In this document: piece by piece, positions 42,581 through 51,529 of the stretch | How the letters are laid out: every line of letters starts with the position of its first letter | Numbering within the stretch: position 1 is the first letter of the stretch | Assembly (NCBI GenBank): GCA_037189585.1 | Contig: JBBCJA010000013.1 | Location: forward strand, 186,001 to 250,000 | From: JAEXNA01 sp037189585 | GTDB taxonomy: Bacteria > Vulcanimicrobiota > Xenobia > Xenobiales > JADMJV01 | Reading direction: 5' to 3' | DNA length: 64,000 nucleotides | Position numbers and translations under genes: made by a program | The notes under the pieces: model-generated | Databases searched by the model: none | Told to the model about the DNA's origin: nothing | The model's input: the letters and a program-made list of their open reading frames with translations, nothing else

Positions 42581-44070
42581 TGTGCGTTTCCTCCGAAGCT
42601 CTGCTCGGCCATGTCCACGGCTTGCCGAATGGCGGCAAGTTTATTCATCGTCTCATCCCACTCTTTGGCTGGATCCGAGTCGGCCACGATTCCCGCACCG
42701 GCCTGCATGGTGGCCCAACCGTCCTTGAGCATCAGGGTACGGATGGAGATGCAGGTGTCCAGACTTCCCCAGTTTCCGAAGTAGCCCACGGCACCAGCGT
42801 AGAACCCTCTAGGATGGTCCTCGAGCTCGTCGATCAACTGGATGGCGCGGATTTTAGGAGCGCCTGACACGGTGCCAGCGGGGAAGGCCGAGCGAACTAG
42901 GTCGAAGGCTGTCTTGTCGGGTCGTAGCCGACCTTCCACTCGGCTGACCATGTGCATCACGTGGGAGTAATACTCCACCTCGGAGTAACGGGGGACCTCG
43001 ACCGAGCCGTATTCACACACACGTCCCAGGTCGTTTCGCCCCAGATCGACGAGCATCAGGTGCTCGGCCCGCTCCTTAGGATCGTGGAGCATATCTTCCT
43101 CGGCCTCGTGGTCCACCGCCTCGACGCCGGTTCGCACCCGTGTCCCCGCGATGGGACAGACCACCGCGCGCTGTCCGGTCAACTGGACCAGCATCTCCGG
43201 TGATGAGCCGACCAGCTGATAGTCGACGAAATCTAAGAGGAAAGTATAGGGAGAAGGGTTCAGCATGCGCAGGGCGCGATAGATGGAGACGGCGTCGACC
43301 CAAGTTTTGCGGTGGACCTGCTGAGACAGCACCAGTTGAAAGATGTCGCCTCGGCGAATGTACTCTTTCGTCTTCTCCACCTTCTTCATGAAGGCTTCTC
43401 TTGGAGTGAGAAAATTCTCTTCGGGCTTAAAGTCGGCTGGTTTTTCGGCCTCGGGTACCGTGATCGCCTGAGTGGTCCGTTCTTGCAGCGCGCGCAGACG
43501 TTCAAGACCCTGTTGATAGGCGGCTTGCGCCTGCTCCTCGGTATGGGAAGGGTCGACGACGACCACCACCACGCCGGTGATAACTTGAGCGACATGATCG
43601 AAGATGAGGCAGCGCTTGCACTTGAGAAAGGCGTGTTGAGGGTCGGTCGCGGGCGGATATTTTGCCGGCCGCGGCCCGACGGCCGGCTCGATGGAGCGGA
43701 TCGCCTCCCATCCGAGATGGCCCACGGCGCCCCCCCAGAAGCGAGGAAGGTCGCCGGGGGCTTCGACGCTTTCCATGGGCAGAATGCTCGCCAGCCACTC
43801 CAAAGGATCGGAGTCGGCGGGTGGCACGAGTCGTTCCGACTGATCCGCGAAGCCGAGGAACGAGTAGCGCCCGGTCGACTCACCTTTCTCCACGCTCTCG
43901 AGGAGAAATCCGAGCTCGCCCGGCCTTTTGACCTTCAGAAATAGCGACAGCGGAGTGTCGAGGTCGGCCGAGAGCTGAACCGTCAGTGGGATGACCTTCG
44001 AGCCGCGTGATCGCGCGGCTTGAAAATCGGCGTAGGGAGTGACTTGCCCTAGAGCGATGGATGTTGCCAT
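42577..44070 (-). CDS. trpE: Anthranilate synthase component I
   Basis: Converts chorismate to anthranilate, the first step of tryptophan synthesis. The 497-aa protein from ATG 44070 (MATSIALGQVTPYADFQAAR) has the chorismate-binding fold with LVGSSPEMLVQL, CPIAGTRVRTG and MLVDLGRNDLGRV. The C-terminus shows AFPAGTVSGAPKIRAIQLID and FYAGAVGYF. The N-terminal LTVQLSADLDTPLSLF is the usual Trp feedback region. The frame is open to 44181, but similarity begins at 44070. No leader peptide or attenuator was found upstream. Overlaps trpG by 4 nt. Confidence 0.96.
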   Translation of the reverse strand: MATSIALGQVTPYADFQAARSRGSKVIPLTVQLSADLDTPLSLFLKVKRPGELGFLLESVEKGESTGRYSFLGFADQSERLVPPADSDPLEWLASILPMESVEAPGDLPRFWGGAVGHLGWEAIRSIEPAVGPRPAKYPPATDPQHAFLKCKRCLIFDHVAQVITGVVVVVVDPSHTEEQAQAAYQQGLERLRALQERTTQAITVPEAEKPADFKPEENFLTPREAFMKKVEKTKEYIRRGDIFQLVLSQQVHRKTWVDAVSIYRALRMLNPSPYTFLLDFVDYQLVGSSPEMLVQLTGQRAVVCPIAGTRVRTGVEAVDHEAEEDMLHDPKERAEHLMLVDLGRNDLGRVCEYGSVEVPRYSEVEYYSHVMHMVSRVEGRLRPDKTAFDLVRSAFPAGTVSGAPKIRAIQLIDELEDHPRGFYAGAVGYFGNWGSLDTCISIRTLMLKDGWATMQAGAGIVADSDPAKEWDETMNKLAAIRQAVDMAEQSFGGNAQ

Positions 44071-44195
44071 AGGTGCGGAACTTGCTCGATAAAAGACCTT
44101 TTCCTTCGCAGATTTTCCTATCGCCAATATTCTGACCCAAAGATTTAACTCGATGTTCGTCACTCTTCGAGAGGCTATCATGGTAGGCTGAGCCT

Positions 44196-44717
44196 ATGGA
44201 CGAGGACATCAAAAAATCTTTGAAAGAGATTAAAGAGGAGCTCAAGACGCACAGAGAGCTTCTCCTGGAACATGGCGAGATTCTCAGCGAGCATAGCAAG
44301 ATACTCACCGAGCATAGCGAGCAGTTTGCGAAGCATAGTGCGCATCTGGAAAGGCATGACGACAAACTAGAAAGCATTGATCGGCGTTTCGACCAGTTCC
44401 GTGAGGAGATACGTCGGGACTCCGAGGAGTATCGTGAAGAGATGCGTCGGGATTCTGAGAAGTATCGTGAGGAGATGCGTTGGGATTTTGAGAAGTTCCG
44501 TAAGGAGATGCGTGAGCAGCGTCGTCAGGACTTTGAGGAGTTTCACCGTAGCGTGGACCTCATTCGTGAGGACATACGCAGTGACTTTCGTGTTTTCAAC
44601 GAGCGAGGGAAAGAGCAGAACGGACTCCTGGAAGAGCACGAGGGGCGCCTCGAAGGACTGGAGGAAGGCTTCGACGAGCATGACAGACGCCTTCACCAAC
44701 TAGAAAAATCTGCCTGA
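44196..44717 (+). CDS. Coiled-coil protein, 173 aa
   Basis: Entirely charged and helical. The first 60 residues carry heptad-like EHxxILxEHS units, then three 11-residue repeats (REEIRRDSEEY, REEMRRDSEKY, REEMRWDFEKF), then more coil to the end (LEEHEGRLEGLEEGFDEHDR). It looks like a long rod or a DUF1640-like scaffold. No membrane segment or signal. Divergent from trpE. Function unknown. Confidence 0.75.
   Translation: MDEDIKKSLKEIKEELKTHRELLLEHGEILSEHSKILTEHSEQFAKHSAHLERHDDKLESIDRRFDQFREEIRRDSEEYREEMRRDSEKYREEMRWDFEKFRKEMREQRRQDFEEFHRSVDLIREDIRSDFRVFNERGKEQNGLLEEHEGRLEGLEEGFDEHDRRLHQLEKSA
44400..44498 (+). repeat. Three 33-bp tandem repeats in the coiled-coil gene
   Basis: Units at 44400, 44433 and 44466 are 33 bp each, encoding hendecad (11-residue) repeats. 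A degenerate fourth follows. The third unit has diverged most. Confidence 0.8.
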
Positions 44718-44771
44718 GAAGTTGTGAGCGAGTTCGCCGACTCCAGGAGTTGAATCGGTTATTGTGAACCC

Positions 44772-44939
44772 CTAGAGACCCAACCGGAAACCCTCCCGTC
44801 ACCAAGCTTGTCCATTATCGTGCATGCAAAACCGTATGATTGTTGCCAAATATTCTTGATATTACGCAAAATCATCCAGTTCCGCCTACCCGAAATGTCC
44901 GTCGCTTGACTCGGTCCGGGTCTCCGGTTGGGCCTCTAG
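44772..44939. repeat. Palindromic element 3 (168 bp, 22-bp terminal stem)
   Basis: Arms 44772-44793 and 44918-44939 pair at 20 of 22 positions on the plus strand and 22 of 22 on the minus strand if two G-U wobbles are counted. The interior has hairpin AATAT-tcttg-ATATT (44849-44863), whose minus-strand loop CAAGA matches that of element 1. The element ends exactly 20 nt before the next gene's ATG. Confidence 0.7.
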
Positions 44940-44959
44940 ATTCCAGAGCCGGGGGTTTT

Positions 44960-47173
44960 ATGGCAGTCGAAAAGAGCCGAGTGTCGGAGTTTTCCGTTCA
45001 GACCCTGCCCAGAGGCGGACTGCTGGTCGAGGGCGGGCGTCTCCGTTTGCAGATCGGAGCCTATCCGGAAACGATCAAGGACACCATGAAGTCCGAGAAG
45101 GGCGTGCCTGATCTCTATCTTTTACCGGACGATCTTTTCGATACCAATCGCGGCGTCAGCAATAACGAGCTAGAATTTCCCGTCTACTTTAACTTCTTCA
45201 TCAAAGGGCAGCGTTGCTGTTTTCTCTGCCATCCTCATCAGGTTCGACCCATGGTTCGAGTCTTGAGAGAAGCGATCTTCGGACCTTTCAAACTCTTTCT
45301 GGAAAAGGAGTACCCGGAAGGCGCGTCCGCCGCGGCGTTTCCCGACATGCCGCGAGAGATGGCCTTCTATAAGGAAGACCCCAAGATTCCCGGAGGCCGA
45401 TTGCGCCTCAAGCATATGGTCAGTTTTCAGATTTTTGAGAGTGATGGAACCGCGGAGATTGACGGTGTGAAGGTGACCTCGCTGGGTCGGAATCGCTATC
45501 GGTTGCAAGAAGGAGAGCAGTCGATCGAGTGCGAGTTTCGTCCCGACCGGGATGCGCCAACCTTGACCTCTTTAGAGACCCAGGATTGTGAGCTTGGCTT
45601 CTACGCACCACCCAACTTCGGTATCACCGTGATCGGGAGTGGACACGGCTTCGATGTCGAGTCGAAGACCTCCGGTTTCATCATCTGGATCGACGGTAAA
45701 GGGATTTTGGTCGATCCGCCGGTCGACTCCACCCTTTGGATGCAGCGCGATCGTATCAACCCCAGACTGATTACCGATCTGATTCTCACCCACTGCCACG
45801 CCGACCACGACTCCGGAACCCTACAGAAAGTCCTGGAGGAGGGGAGGATCCGCATTCACAGCACGGAGACCGTGATGGCGAGCTTCGTGGCCAAGTACAC
45901 GGCTCTGACGGGGCTTACCCCCAAGGACTTCCGCCAGCTTTTCGAGTTCAGTCCCTTGCGGATCGGAGCCCCTGTGACCATCGCGGGAGGCCGTTTTGTC
46001 TTTCGCTACACGCTGCACCCGATCCCCACGCTCGGCTTCGAGGTCGAGTTTGAAAAAGAGTCGTTTTACTACTCTTGCGACACGCTCTACGACCCCGACC
46101 TGATCGCTGGGCTGCACGAGCGCGGAATTTTGTCTAAAGGGCGAATGGAGGATCTTCTCAACGTTCCATGGCACAGCTCGCTGATTCTTCACGAAGCGGG
46201 TATCCCACCGATTCATACTCCTATGAATGTGTTGGCTTCTCAACCAGACGAGGTGAAGAAACGAATGTTTCTGACCCACGTTTCGGCAAGCGCCATTCCA
46301 CCGAATAGTGGACTGAAGCTGGCCGACACAGGGACCGCGAACACTATGGAAATTCCGGTTCCGACCCCGGAAAAAAGCTTAGCCTCGAGGATTCTCGACG
46401 TGGTTTCCCATATCGACCTCTTCTCCGACCTGAAGTTGCGCAAAGCGGCCGAGCTTCTAGCCATCACTCATCACGAGGTGGCGGAGGCCGGCCAGATCAT
46501 CATCGAGCGGAACAGCTACGGTTCTAAGTTTTTCATGATTCTCTCAGGGGTGGTGGAGGTGCTGCATGAAAGCTTACCTCGCCGGCTCTTTTTCTCTCGC
46601 TACGACTACATCGGAGAGACAGCGTTGATTCTAGACCAGCCGCGCAACGCCGACATCGTGGCTCGGACGCGGACGGAGCTTTTGACCATCGATAGGGAAG
46701 ACTTCCTTCGTTTCGTGCGCGGAACCTCGATCCCCGACATCGTGCGACGACTGGACACCAATCGGAGCGTGGGGGCGCGCTGGACCTTCGAAAAGCATCG
46801 CAACCTGTCCGCCTTGTCGTCGTGGCAGATGAATACCTTGCTGGGCGCCATGGTGGCGGTGGACATAGCAGCGGGGATGGATCTGTATGAGGTGGGGGAC
46901 CCCATCGAGGCCTTCTATCTGCTCGATAGCGGCTCGGTGAAAGTGTCGCGCCGCGACGCTGAAGCGGTCTATGGGCCGGGCGCGCTGTTGGGAGAATTTG
47001 GACCGCGCCTGGAGCTTGAACGCCACAGTTCCAGTGCGCGTACCAAGACCCCGGTTCATGCCTATCGTATCGACCTGGAGGATATCAAAGACTTTTTCCG
47101 GTCCAATCCGGGCACGTTTGTTCGAATGTCGAAAAACGATGCGGAGCATCTGCGACGCGGGGGGGATAGCTAG
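44960..47173 (+). CDS. Metallo-beta-lactamase-fold protein with two cyclic-nucleotide-binding domains
   Basis: A 737-aa protein from ATG 44960 (MAVEKSRVSEFSVQTLPRGG). A unique N-terminal region (1-215) is followed by an MBL hydrolase domain with LILTHCHADHDSGTL (HxHxDH, about 275-288) and YYSCDTLYDP (metal Asp). At the C-terminus come two cNMP-type domains: about 505-615 (GSKFFMILSGVVEVLHES, YIGETALILDQPRNADI) and 640-720 (IEAFYLLDSGSVKVSRRD, GALLGEFGP). The fusion suggests a hydrolase gated by a cyclic nucleotide; the substrate is unknown. No signal peptide. It overlaps the radical SAM gene start by 1 nt. Confidence 0.9.
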   Translation: MAVEKSRVSEFSVQTLPRGGLLVEGGRLRLQIGAYPETIKDTMKSEKGVPDLYLLPDDLFDTNRGVSNNELEFPVYFNFFIKGQRCCFLCHPHQVRPMVRVLREAIFGPFKLFLEKEYPEGASAAAFPDMPREMAFYKEDPKIPGGRLRLKHMVSFQIFESDGTAEIDGVKVTSLGRNRYRLQEGEQSIECEFRPDRDAPTLTSLETQDCELGFYAPPNFGITVIGSGHGFDVESKTSGFIIWIDGKGILVDPPVDSTLWMQRDRINPRLITDLILTHCHADHDSGTLQKVLEEGRIRIHSTETVMASFVAKYTALTGLTPKDFRQLFEFSPLRIGAPVTIAGGRFVFRYTLHPIPTLGFEVEFEKESFYYSCDTLYDPDLIAGLHERGILSKGRMEDLLNVPWHSSLILHEAGIPPIHTPMNVLASQPDEVKKRMFLTHVSASAIPPNSGLKLADTGTANTMEIPVPTPEKSLASRILDVVSHIDLFSDLKLRKAAELLAITHHEVAEAGQIIIERNSYGSKFFMILSGVVEVLHESLPRRLFFSRYDYIGETALILDQPRNADIVARTRTELLTIDREDFLRFVRGTSIPDIVRRLDTNRSVGARWTFEKHRNLSALSSWQMNTLLGAMVAVDIAAGMDLYEVGDPIEAFYLLDSGSVKVSRRDAEAVYGPGALLGEFGPRLELERHSSSARTKTPVHAYRIDLEDIKDFFRSNPGTFVRMSKNDAEHLRRGGDS

Positions 47174-48504
47174 TGTTGGAAGCTGTTTCTAAAAGTTTGG
47201 CCGAGCGAGTGGCCGAATGGGAGTTTCATCCCGAGATCTACATCTATCCGACGCCACGAATGTACTCTCGGCTCGAGAGTTTCAGTTTCGACCAGCTCGA
47301 GCTGACCTCGGAACTCAATGTCTACGTCCACGTTCCCTTCTGTCGCCAGTTCTGCACCTTCTGCGGATACTTCAAGACGATGTACGACGTGTCGCTTCAA
47401 GAGCAGTTCGTCGACGCCGTGATCGCCGAGATCGGGCTGCGCTCGCGCTGCCTTGAGGATAAGGTGGTCAAGACGCTGCACTTTGGCGGTGGAACTCCTT
47501 CACTTTTGACCCCGGAGCAGCTGGGTCGAATCGTCGCGGCCTTAAAAGACGTCAACCCCAGGATTCTCGAGACATGCCTGGAGGTTAGTATCGAGGCCAC
47601 TCCCGAGTCGATCGAAAAAGAGAAGTTCCTCGCCTATCACCAGGCCGGAATCAATCGGGTCAGCATGGGGGTTCAATCCCTGGTCGATGCCGAGGTCCGC
47701 CTGGCCAACCGCTGTGTGGAAGTTGAACGTGACGCGGTGTCGATGCTGTCCGAGGCTGTCACGCTCTTGCGCGACATCGGCGTTCCGGATGTGGTAGTGG
47801 ATCTGATGATCGGTATCGAGGAGCAGACCATCGAGTCTTTTGAAGAAACGCTTCGCAGCACCCTCGCCCTCCGGCCCGAAACAGTCCAACTCTACGCCCT
47901 CGGCGTGATGCCTCAGACGGCATTGGGCCGAAGACGCCCTCCCAAGCTCATGCCGGGTCCAGAGATCTATCATTGCTACGAATTGGGACGACAGCTTTTC
48001 TCGGCAGCCGGATATCGTCGGGATTCCCACGACCGCTACACTCTTCATCCGGTGAACGGCTTTTTGCAAGGCGACTTCAATATCCGCGGGATGAGTCTCG
48101 TCGGGCTTGGAGCCGGAGCACGGAGCTACGCTCAGAATATGCATGTGCGCAACACCTACACTGCATTGAACGGCCGTAAGGCGCTTTTGGAGTATATGGC
48201 CAACGTCACGGCGGGTCGTCACTCGGTGGAATGCGGGGTGAGTTTGGATCAGGATGAACGAATGCGCCAGTACGCCATCGGTCATATCCAGGCGCTCAAC
48301 GCGGAGGAGTTCCAGAGACGATTTGGATCTCGCTACGAGGAGGCGTTTCCCGAACTCCACCGGCAGATGCTCGATCTAGGGCTGGCGGTCTGGGACGAGC
48401 CGTTCTGGAAGCTGACCGAGCACGGCCTTCTCTTTCGCGATCTTCTGGGACGTTCGATGTTCTCCGCGAGGGCTGATGAACTGGAAAACGCGTATCGTTC
48501 CTAA
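47173..48504 (+). CDS. Radical SAM enzyme, HemN/HemW-like
   Basis: A 443-aa protein. GTG start at 47173, coupled to the upstream gene. The [4Fe-4S] site is FCRQFCTFCGY (Cys57, Cys61, Cys64: CxxxCxxC). YVHVPFC precedes it, and LHFGGGTPSLLTPEQL plus VSMGVQSLVD are typical of the coproporphyrinogen-dehydrogenase-like group. True HemN, heme chaperone HemW and heme-degrading relatives cannot be separated here. No heme gene is adjacent. It overlaps the small kinase gene by 29 nt. Confidence 0.9.
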   Translation: MLEAVSKSLAERVAEWEFHPEIYIYPTPRMYSRLESFSFDQLELTSELNVYVHVPFCRQFCTFCGYFKTMYDVSLQEQFVDAVIAEIGLRSRCLEDKVVKTLHFGGGTPSLLTPEQLGRIVAALKDVNPRILETCLEVSIEATPESIEKEKFLAYHQAGINRVSMGVQSLVDAEVRLANRCVEVERDAVSMLSEAVTLLRDIGVPDVVVDLMIGIEEQTIESFEETLRSTLALRPETVQLYALGVMPQTALGRRRPPKLMPGPEIYHCYELGRQLFSAAGYRRDSHDRYTLHPVNGFLQGDFNIRGMSLVGLGAGARSYAQNMHVRNTYTALNGRKALLEYMANVTAGRHSVECGVSLDQDERMRQYAIGHIQALNAEEFQRRFGSRYEEAFPELHRQMLDLGLAVWDEPFWKLTEHGLLFRDLLGRSMFSARADELENAYRS

Positions 48505-49084
48505 AGAAGATTCCCACCGCGTCGTCATCGTCTTCGGTCTGGCCGCCAGTGGGAAGTCGACCCTGGCTCAGGCTCTCGGCAGACGCCTGAGCTTAAGGGT
48601 CGTCCATCCCTCGGGCATACTTCGAAACCTGATGGATGGTGGCGTGGCCGCTCCGGAGCGTCCCCGAGCCAACGACGGATACTGGGAGTCGTCGGAGGGC
48701 GCCCGACGCTTGTCGGAGCGACTTCACCACGAGGTTCCGGTGGACGTGGCGACAACTCAGGTCCTACTCGCGGAGATCGACCGGGGTGAGGTGGTTATCG
48801 ACAGCTGGTCTCTTCCATGGCTTAGCCCGGTCGGATTCAAGATCCACTTGAAGGCGGAACTCACGACGAGAGCTGAACGTGCGGCGGGGCGGGGGGGACA
48901 GAGTCTCGAGCAAGCGCGCCAACGGATCGCCACCAAGGATCAGGAGACGCGACAGCTCTTTCTACGGCTCTACGGCTTTGACATCTTCCACGATTTCGAA
49001 GAGCGCTTCCATCTCACCATCGACACCGATGGACGAAGCTCAGATGAGGTGGAAGAATTCGCGGTGGCGGCCCTGACAGGCTAG
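48476..49084 (+). CDS. Small P-loop kinase (cytidylate kinase-like)
   Basis: A 202-aa protein with a Walker A motif GLAASGKST (residues 21-29) and IVFGL before it. GEVVIDSWSLPWLSP is the Walker-B-like part, and LTTRAERAAGRGG resembles the lid/R-x-x-R region of cytidylate and adenylate-type kinases. Substrate uncertain. The 29-nt overlap with the radical SAM gene indicates coupling. Confidence 0.8.
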   Translation: MNWKTRIVPKEDSHRVVIVFGLAASGKSTLAQALGRRLSLRVVHPSGILRNLMDGGVAAPERPRANDGYWESSEGARRLSERLHHEVPVDVATTQVLLAEIDRGEVVIDSWSLPWLSPVGFKIHLKAELTTRAERAAGRGGQSLEQARQRIATKDQETRQLFLRLYGFDIFHDFEERFHLTIDTDGRSSDEVEEFAVAALTG

Positions 49085-49088
49085 AGAG

Positions 49089-49787
49089 CTACTCCTTTGG
49101 TAAAAAGACGTGAAAGTTGGTTTTCAGCGTGAGCTGGTTGCGAACCGTGCTCGATGCCTCACGCCCGTTGCCAAGCGCGACGGAGATGTGTCCGTGAGGG
49201 AGGCCAGGGCCTTTGTCCCAAATCACGACAGCGCCGGCGGGTAGCGACTTGAGCTGGTCCTTCGAGACTTTCACTTCTTTGAAACGCTTGTTGTTTTGAA
49301 AGTTGTCGAGGGCCATGTAGGCGGAGGCCTCGCGTTGGACGGGCATGCCCATGGCCTCCATCGTATCGTTAACCCCTTTGAGGCATAGCCCTGGCGTGTT
49401 GATGCGGCGAGCGGTCTTCTCGGCTTGGGCTGCGAATTTTTTACCGAATTCCGTTCCCTTGACGTTGGAGAGGTCGGTTGTGGGAGCAGCCGATTCTGAG
49501 GGAGAAGAGCTCCCCCCGGTCGCTGCGGCTTGAGAGTTCGGAGAGCCACCCAGGAAGTTCTCCACGCCGGTGCCTCCCGGGGAGCCCCCGAAGTTTGCCC
49601 CTGAGGGAGACATACCGCCACCCATAGACCCGAGGAGTTGCTGGAAGAGCATCTGCATCATAGCCATCATCTGAAGCATCATCTCTTGCTGGGGAGCGAA
49701 GTTGAAACCCTGGTTTGGTATGGCGGGTCCTCCCATTGGGAAAGCTTGGGGATTCATCGCGGAAAAGCCTGGAACGTTCATATTCAT
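49089..49787 (-). CDS. CHAP/NlpC-like cysteine hydrolase with Met/Gly/Pro-rich N-terminus
   Basis: A 232-aa protein. Residues 1-110 are low complexity (Met, Gly, Pro, Gln, Asn, Ser) with a hydrophobic Met/Phe/Leu helix (MMAMMQMLFQQLLGSMGGGM), and no Sec signal. The C-terminal domain has a Cys in LCLKGVNDTMEAMG and a His in LPHGHISVALGNG, fitting the Cys-His core of CHAP or NlpC/P60 peptidoglycan hydrolases. GAGGAG is placed well before the ATG. The N-terminus resembles that of the annexin-calpain protein. It is convergent with the kinase gene and codirectional with the dnaK operon but set apart from it. Confidence 0.75.
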   Translation of the reverse strand: MNMNVPGFSAMNPQAFPMGGPAIPNQGFNFAPQQEMMLQMMAMMQMLFQQLLGSMGGGMSPSGANFGGSPGGTGVENFLGGSPNSQAAATGGSSSPSESAAPTTDLSNVKGTEFGKKFAAQAEKTARRINTPGLCLKGVNDTMEAMGMPVQREASAYMALDNFQNNKRFKEVKVSKDQLKSLPAGAVVIWDKGPGLPHGHISVALGNGREASSTVRNQLTLKTNFHVFLPKE

Positions 49788-49916
49788 CGACGGTTCTCCT
49801 CAATCAAGTGTCTTGGGGAGAACATAGCAGGCTCGGATGGCCTGTACGTGGACACGAAAGCAGAGATGTGAATAGGATGTAACACCGTCTTGCCGGTAGA
49901 CTTATACCCGGAACTT

Positions 49917-50624
49917 TCAGCGAGTGGTGGGCAACGTCAAAGCAAGCGCCGCGGCGACGACAGCGGCTGTCTCGACCCGCAGGGTCAAGGGGCCCAGGGA
50001 GACCCGTTTCCCCCGACCTTGCAGCTCCTCGAGTTCTGACGATGAGAATCCCCCCTCGGGACCGATCAAGAGAGTGAAGCGGTTTCGGGGATGTCGGAAC
50101 AGCTCGGGAGGGGAGGCTCCGTCATGGTGGCAGTAGACGGTGGTCGCGGGATCGGTTTCGCGCAGAAAGTCCTCCAGCGGACGTGGGGCGGATATCTGTA
50201 AGGGAACGAGTCGATTGGCCAGGGCGCTAGCGGATTTGGCGATCTGATCCCAGCGTAGAAGTTTGGAGGAGGAGGGGAGACCGCGTTCGGTTCGTTCAGT
50301 CTCCAGCGGAATCAGTCGAACGGCTCCCAATTCAGCCATTTTTTCCAAAGCGTTTTCGAAACGTTGCCCTTTGCAGAGCGCGAGCCCGACTTCCAGATGG
50401 ATGGGAAGGGGGGCGACGGCGATCCAGTCCTCGATCTTGCGGGATTGCGTTTCATCAACGACCTCACAAAGCCATGAGCGACTCTTGCCGTCGAGCGCGG
50501 CCCATTGGTCTCCCGGACGCAGACGCAGCACCCGAAAGAGGTGGTGGGCAGCCTCCTGGCTTGGCCGGACCGAGCGATCGACGAAGGCCGAGGGGGAGAG
50601 ATAGATCCGCGGGACGCGGTTCAC
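49917..50624 (-). CDS. rsmE: 16S rRNA (uracil-1498-N3)-methyltransferase
   Basis: A 235-aa SPOUT methyltransferase that methylates U1498 of 16S rRNA. It has an N-terminal PUA-like domain (HHLFRVLRLRPGDQWAALDG) and the SPOUT knot with FTLLIGPEGGFSSSELEEL and LGPLTLRVETAAVVA, both diagnostic. I chose a GTG start at 50624 because it overlaps the prmA stop (gtga); the frame is open upstream within prmA. It is last in the dnaK-dnaJ-prmA-rsmE unit. Confidence 0.95.
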   Translation of the reverse strand: MNRVPRIYLSPSAFVDRSVRPSQEAAHHLFRVLRLRPGDQWAALDGKSRSWLCEVVDETQSRKIEDWIAVAPLPIHLEVGLALCKGQRFENALEKMAELGAVRLIPLETERTERGLPSSSKLLRWDQIAKSASALANRLVPLQISAPRPLEDFLRETDPATTVYCHHDGASPPELFRHPRNRFTLLIGPEGGFSSSELEELQGRGKRVSLGPLTLRVETAAVVAAALALTLPTTR

Positions 50625-51529
50625 GACCGTTCGGGAGCCAGGAAGTGGTAGGAGACCCAGTCGTTCTCCTGACGCTTGGTGACCAGAGTACATCCGGCCT
50701 CAGTGAAGGCGTCCACCACTCGCTGAGCGCGCTTTTCCACGATTCCCCCTAAGAGGATATGCCGGTCGGCCACGGCGACCAACTTTTGGCAGAGAAGATT
50801 GAGGATATCGGCTGTCAAGTTCGCCACCAGAAAGGGATAACGCGGACCGGTGGCGTGGTCGTCCGGGCCGGGAGGTTTGGGCACGTCGGTCTCTTCGACC
50901 CGGAATTGAGCGCTGGAGAACCCATTACGTTCGAGATTCACGCCAGCTACCTTGACCGACACAGGATCGCGGTCGGTGGCGACAACCTTAGGGCAGCCCA
51001 GAAGAAGCGCTCCGATGGCCAGAATCCCGGAGCCCGTTCCGTAATCTAGTAGGCCCCCTTGTCCCCACTCCGGACCCTCGGCTAAGGCTTCTAGGCCGAG
51101 AAGGCAAAGCCGGGTGCTTTCGTGATATCCCGTGCCGAAAGCCGAGCCAGGATCGATACGTAAGATCGTACGTCCCCGGGCCATCTCCGCTGGCGGGTCT
51201 TCCCAGGAGGGGGCGACCACCAGGCGATTTCCCACGGTGAAGGGGTGGTAGAATTCTTTCCAGTTTTCAGCCCAGTCTTCGTCGCGAATCTCGCCACCGG
51301 TGGTGACCTTGGCGCCTACCGCTTCGAGCTCGGTGCGAAGTTTGGCAAGCCGGGCTTCGTGCTCACCTTCGAGCGGAAAGTAAAGCCGCCAGAGAACGTC
51401 GGGCAGTTCTCGATGAACCTCCCAGCCTTCGAAACCGTGGCTCTCCAGCACGGTCTCGACCCAGGGGGAGTCCTCGGATTGATGCTCGATGTCGACTTCG
51501 AGCCAGGGAAGGTTAACCAAAGATGGCAT
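50621..51529 (-). CDS. prmA: Ribosomal protein L11 methyltransferase
   Basis: Trimethylates ribosomal protein L11. The 302-aa protein has the N-terminal recognition domain (LPWLEVDIEHQSED, GFEGWEVH) and a Rossmann domain with IDPGSAFGTGYHESTRLCL, LLDYGTGSGILAIGALLLG (motif I) and VATDRDPVSVKVAGVNLERN. The SAM motifs match the family closely. It overlaps dnaJ by 17 nt at its 5' end and rsmE by 4 nt at its 3' end. Confidence 0.96.
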   Translation of the reverse strand: MPSLVNLPWLEVDIEHQSEDSPWVETVLESHGFEGWEVHRELPDVLWRLYFPLEGEHEARLAKLRTELEAVGAKVTTGGEIRDEDWAENWKEFYHPFTVGNRLVVAPSWEDPPAEMARGRTILRIDPGSAFGTGYHESTRLCLLGLEALAEGPEWGQGGLLDYGTGSGILAIGALLLGCPKVVATDRDPVSVKVAGVNLERNGFSSAQFRVEETDVPKPPGPDDHATGPRYPFLVANLTADILNLLCQKLVAVADRHILLGGIVEKRAQRVVDAFTEAGCTLVTKRQENDWVSYHFLAPERS

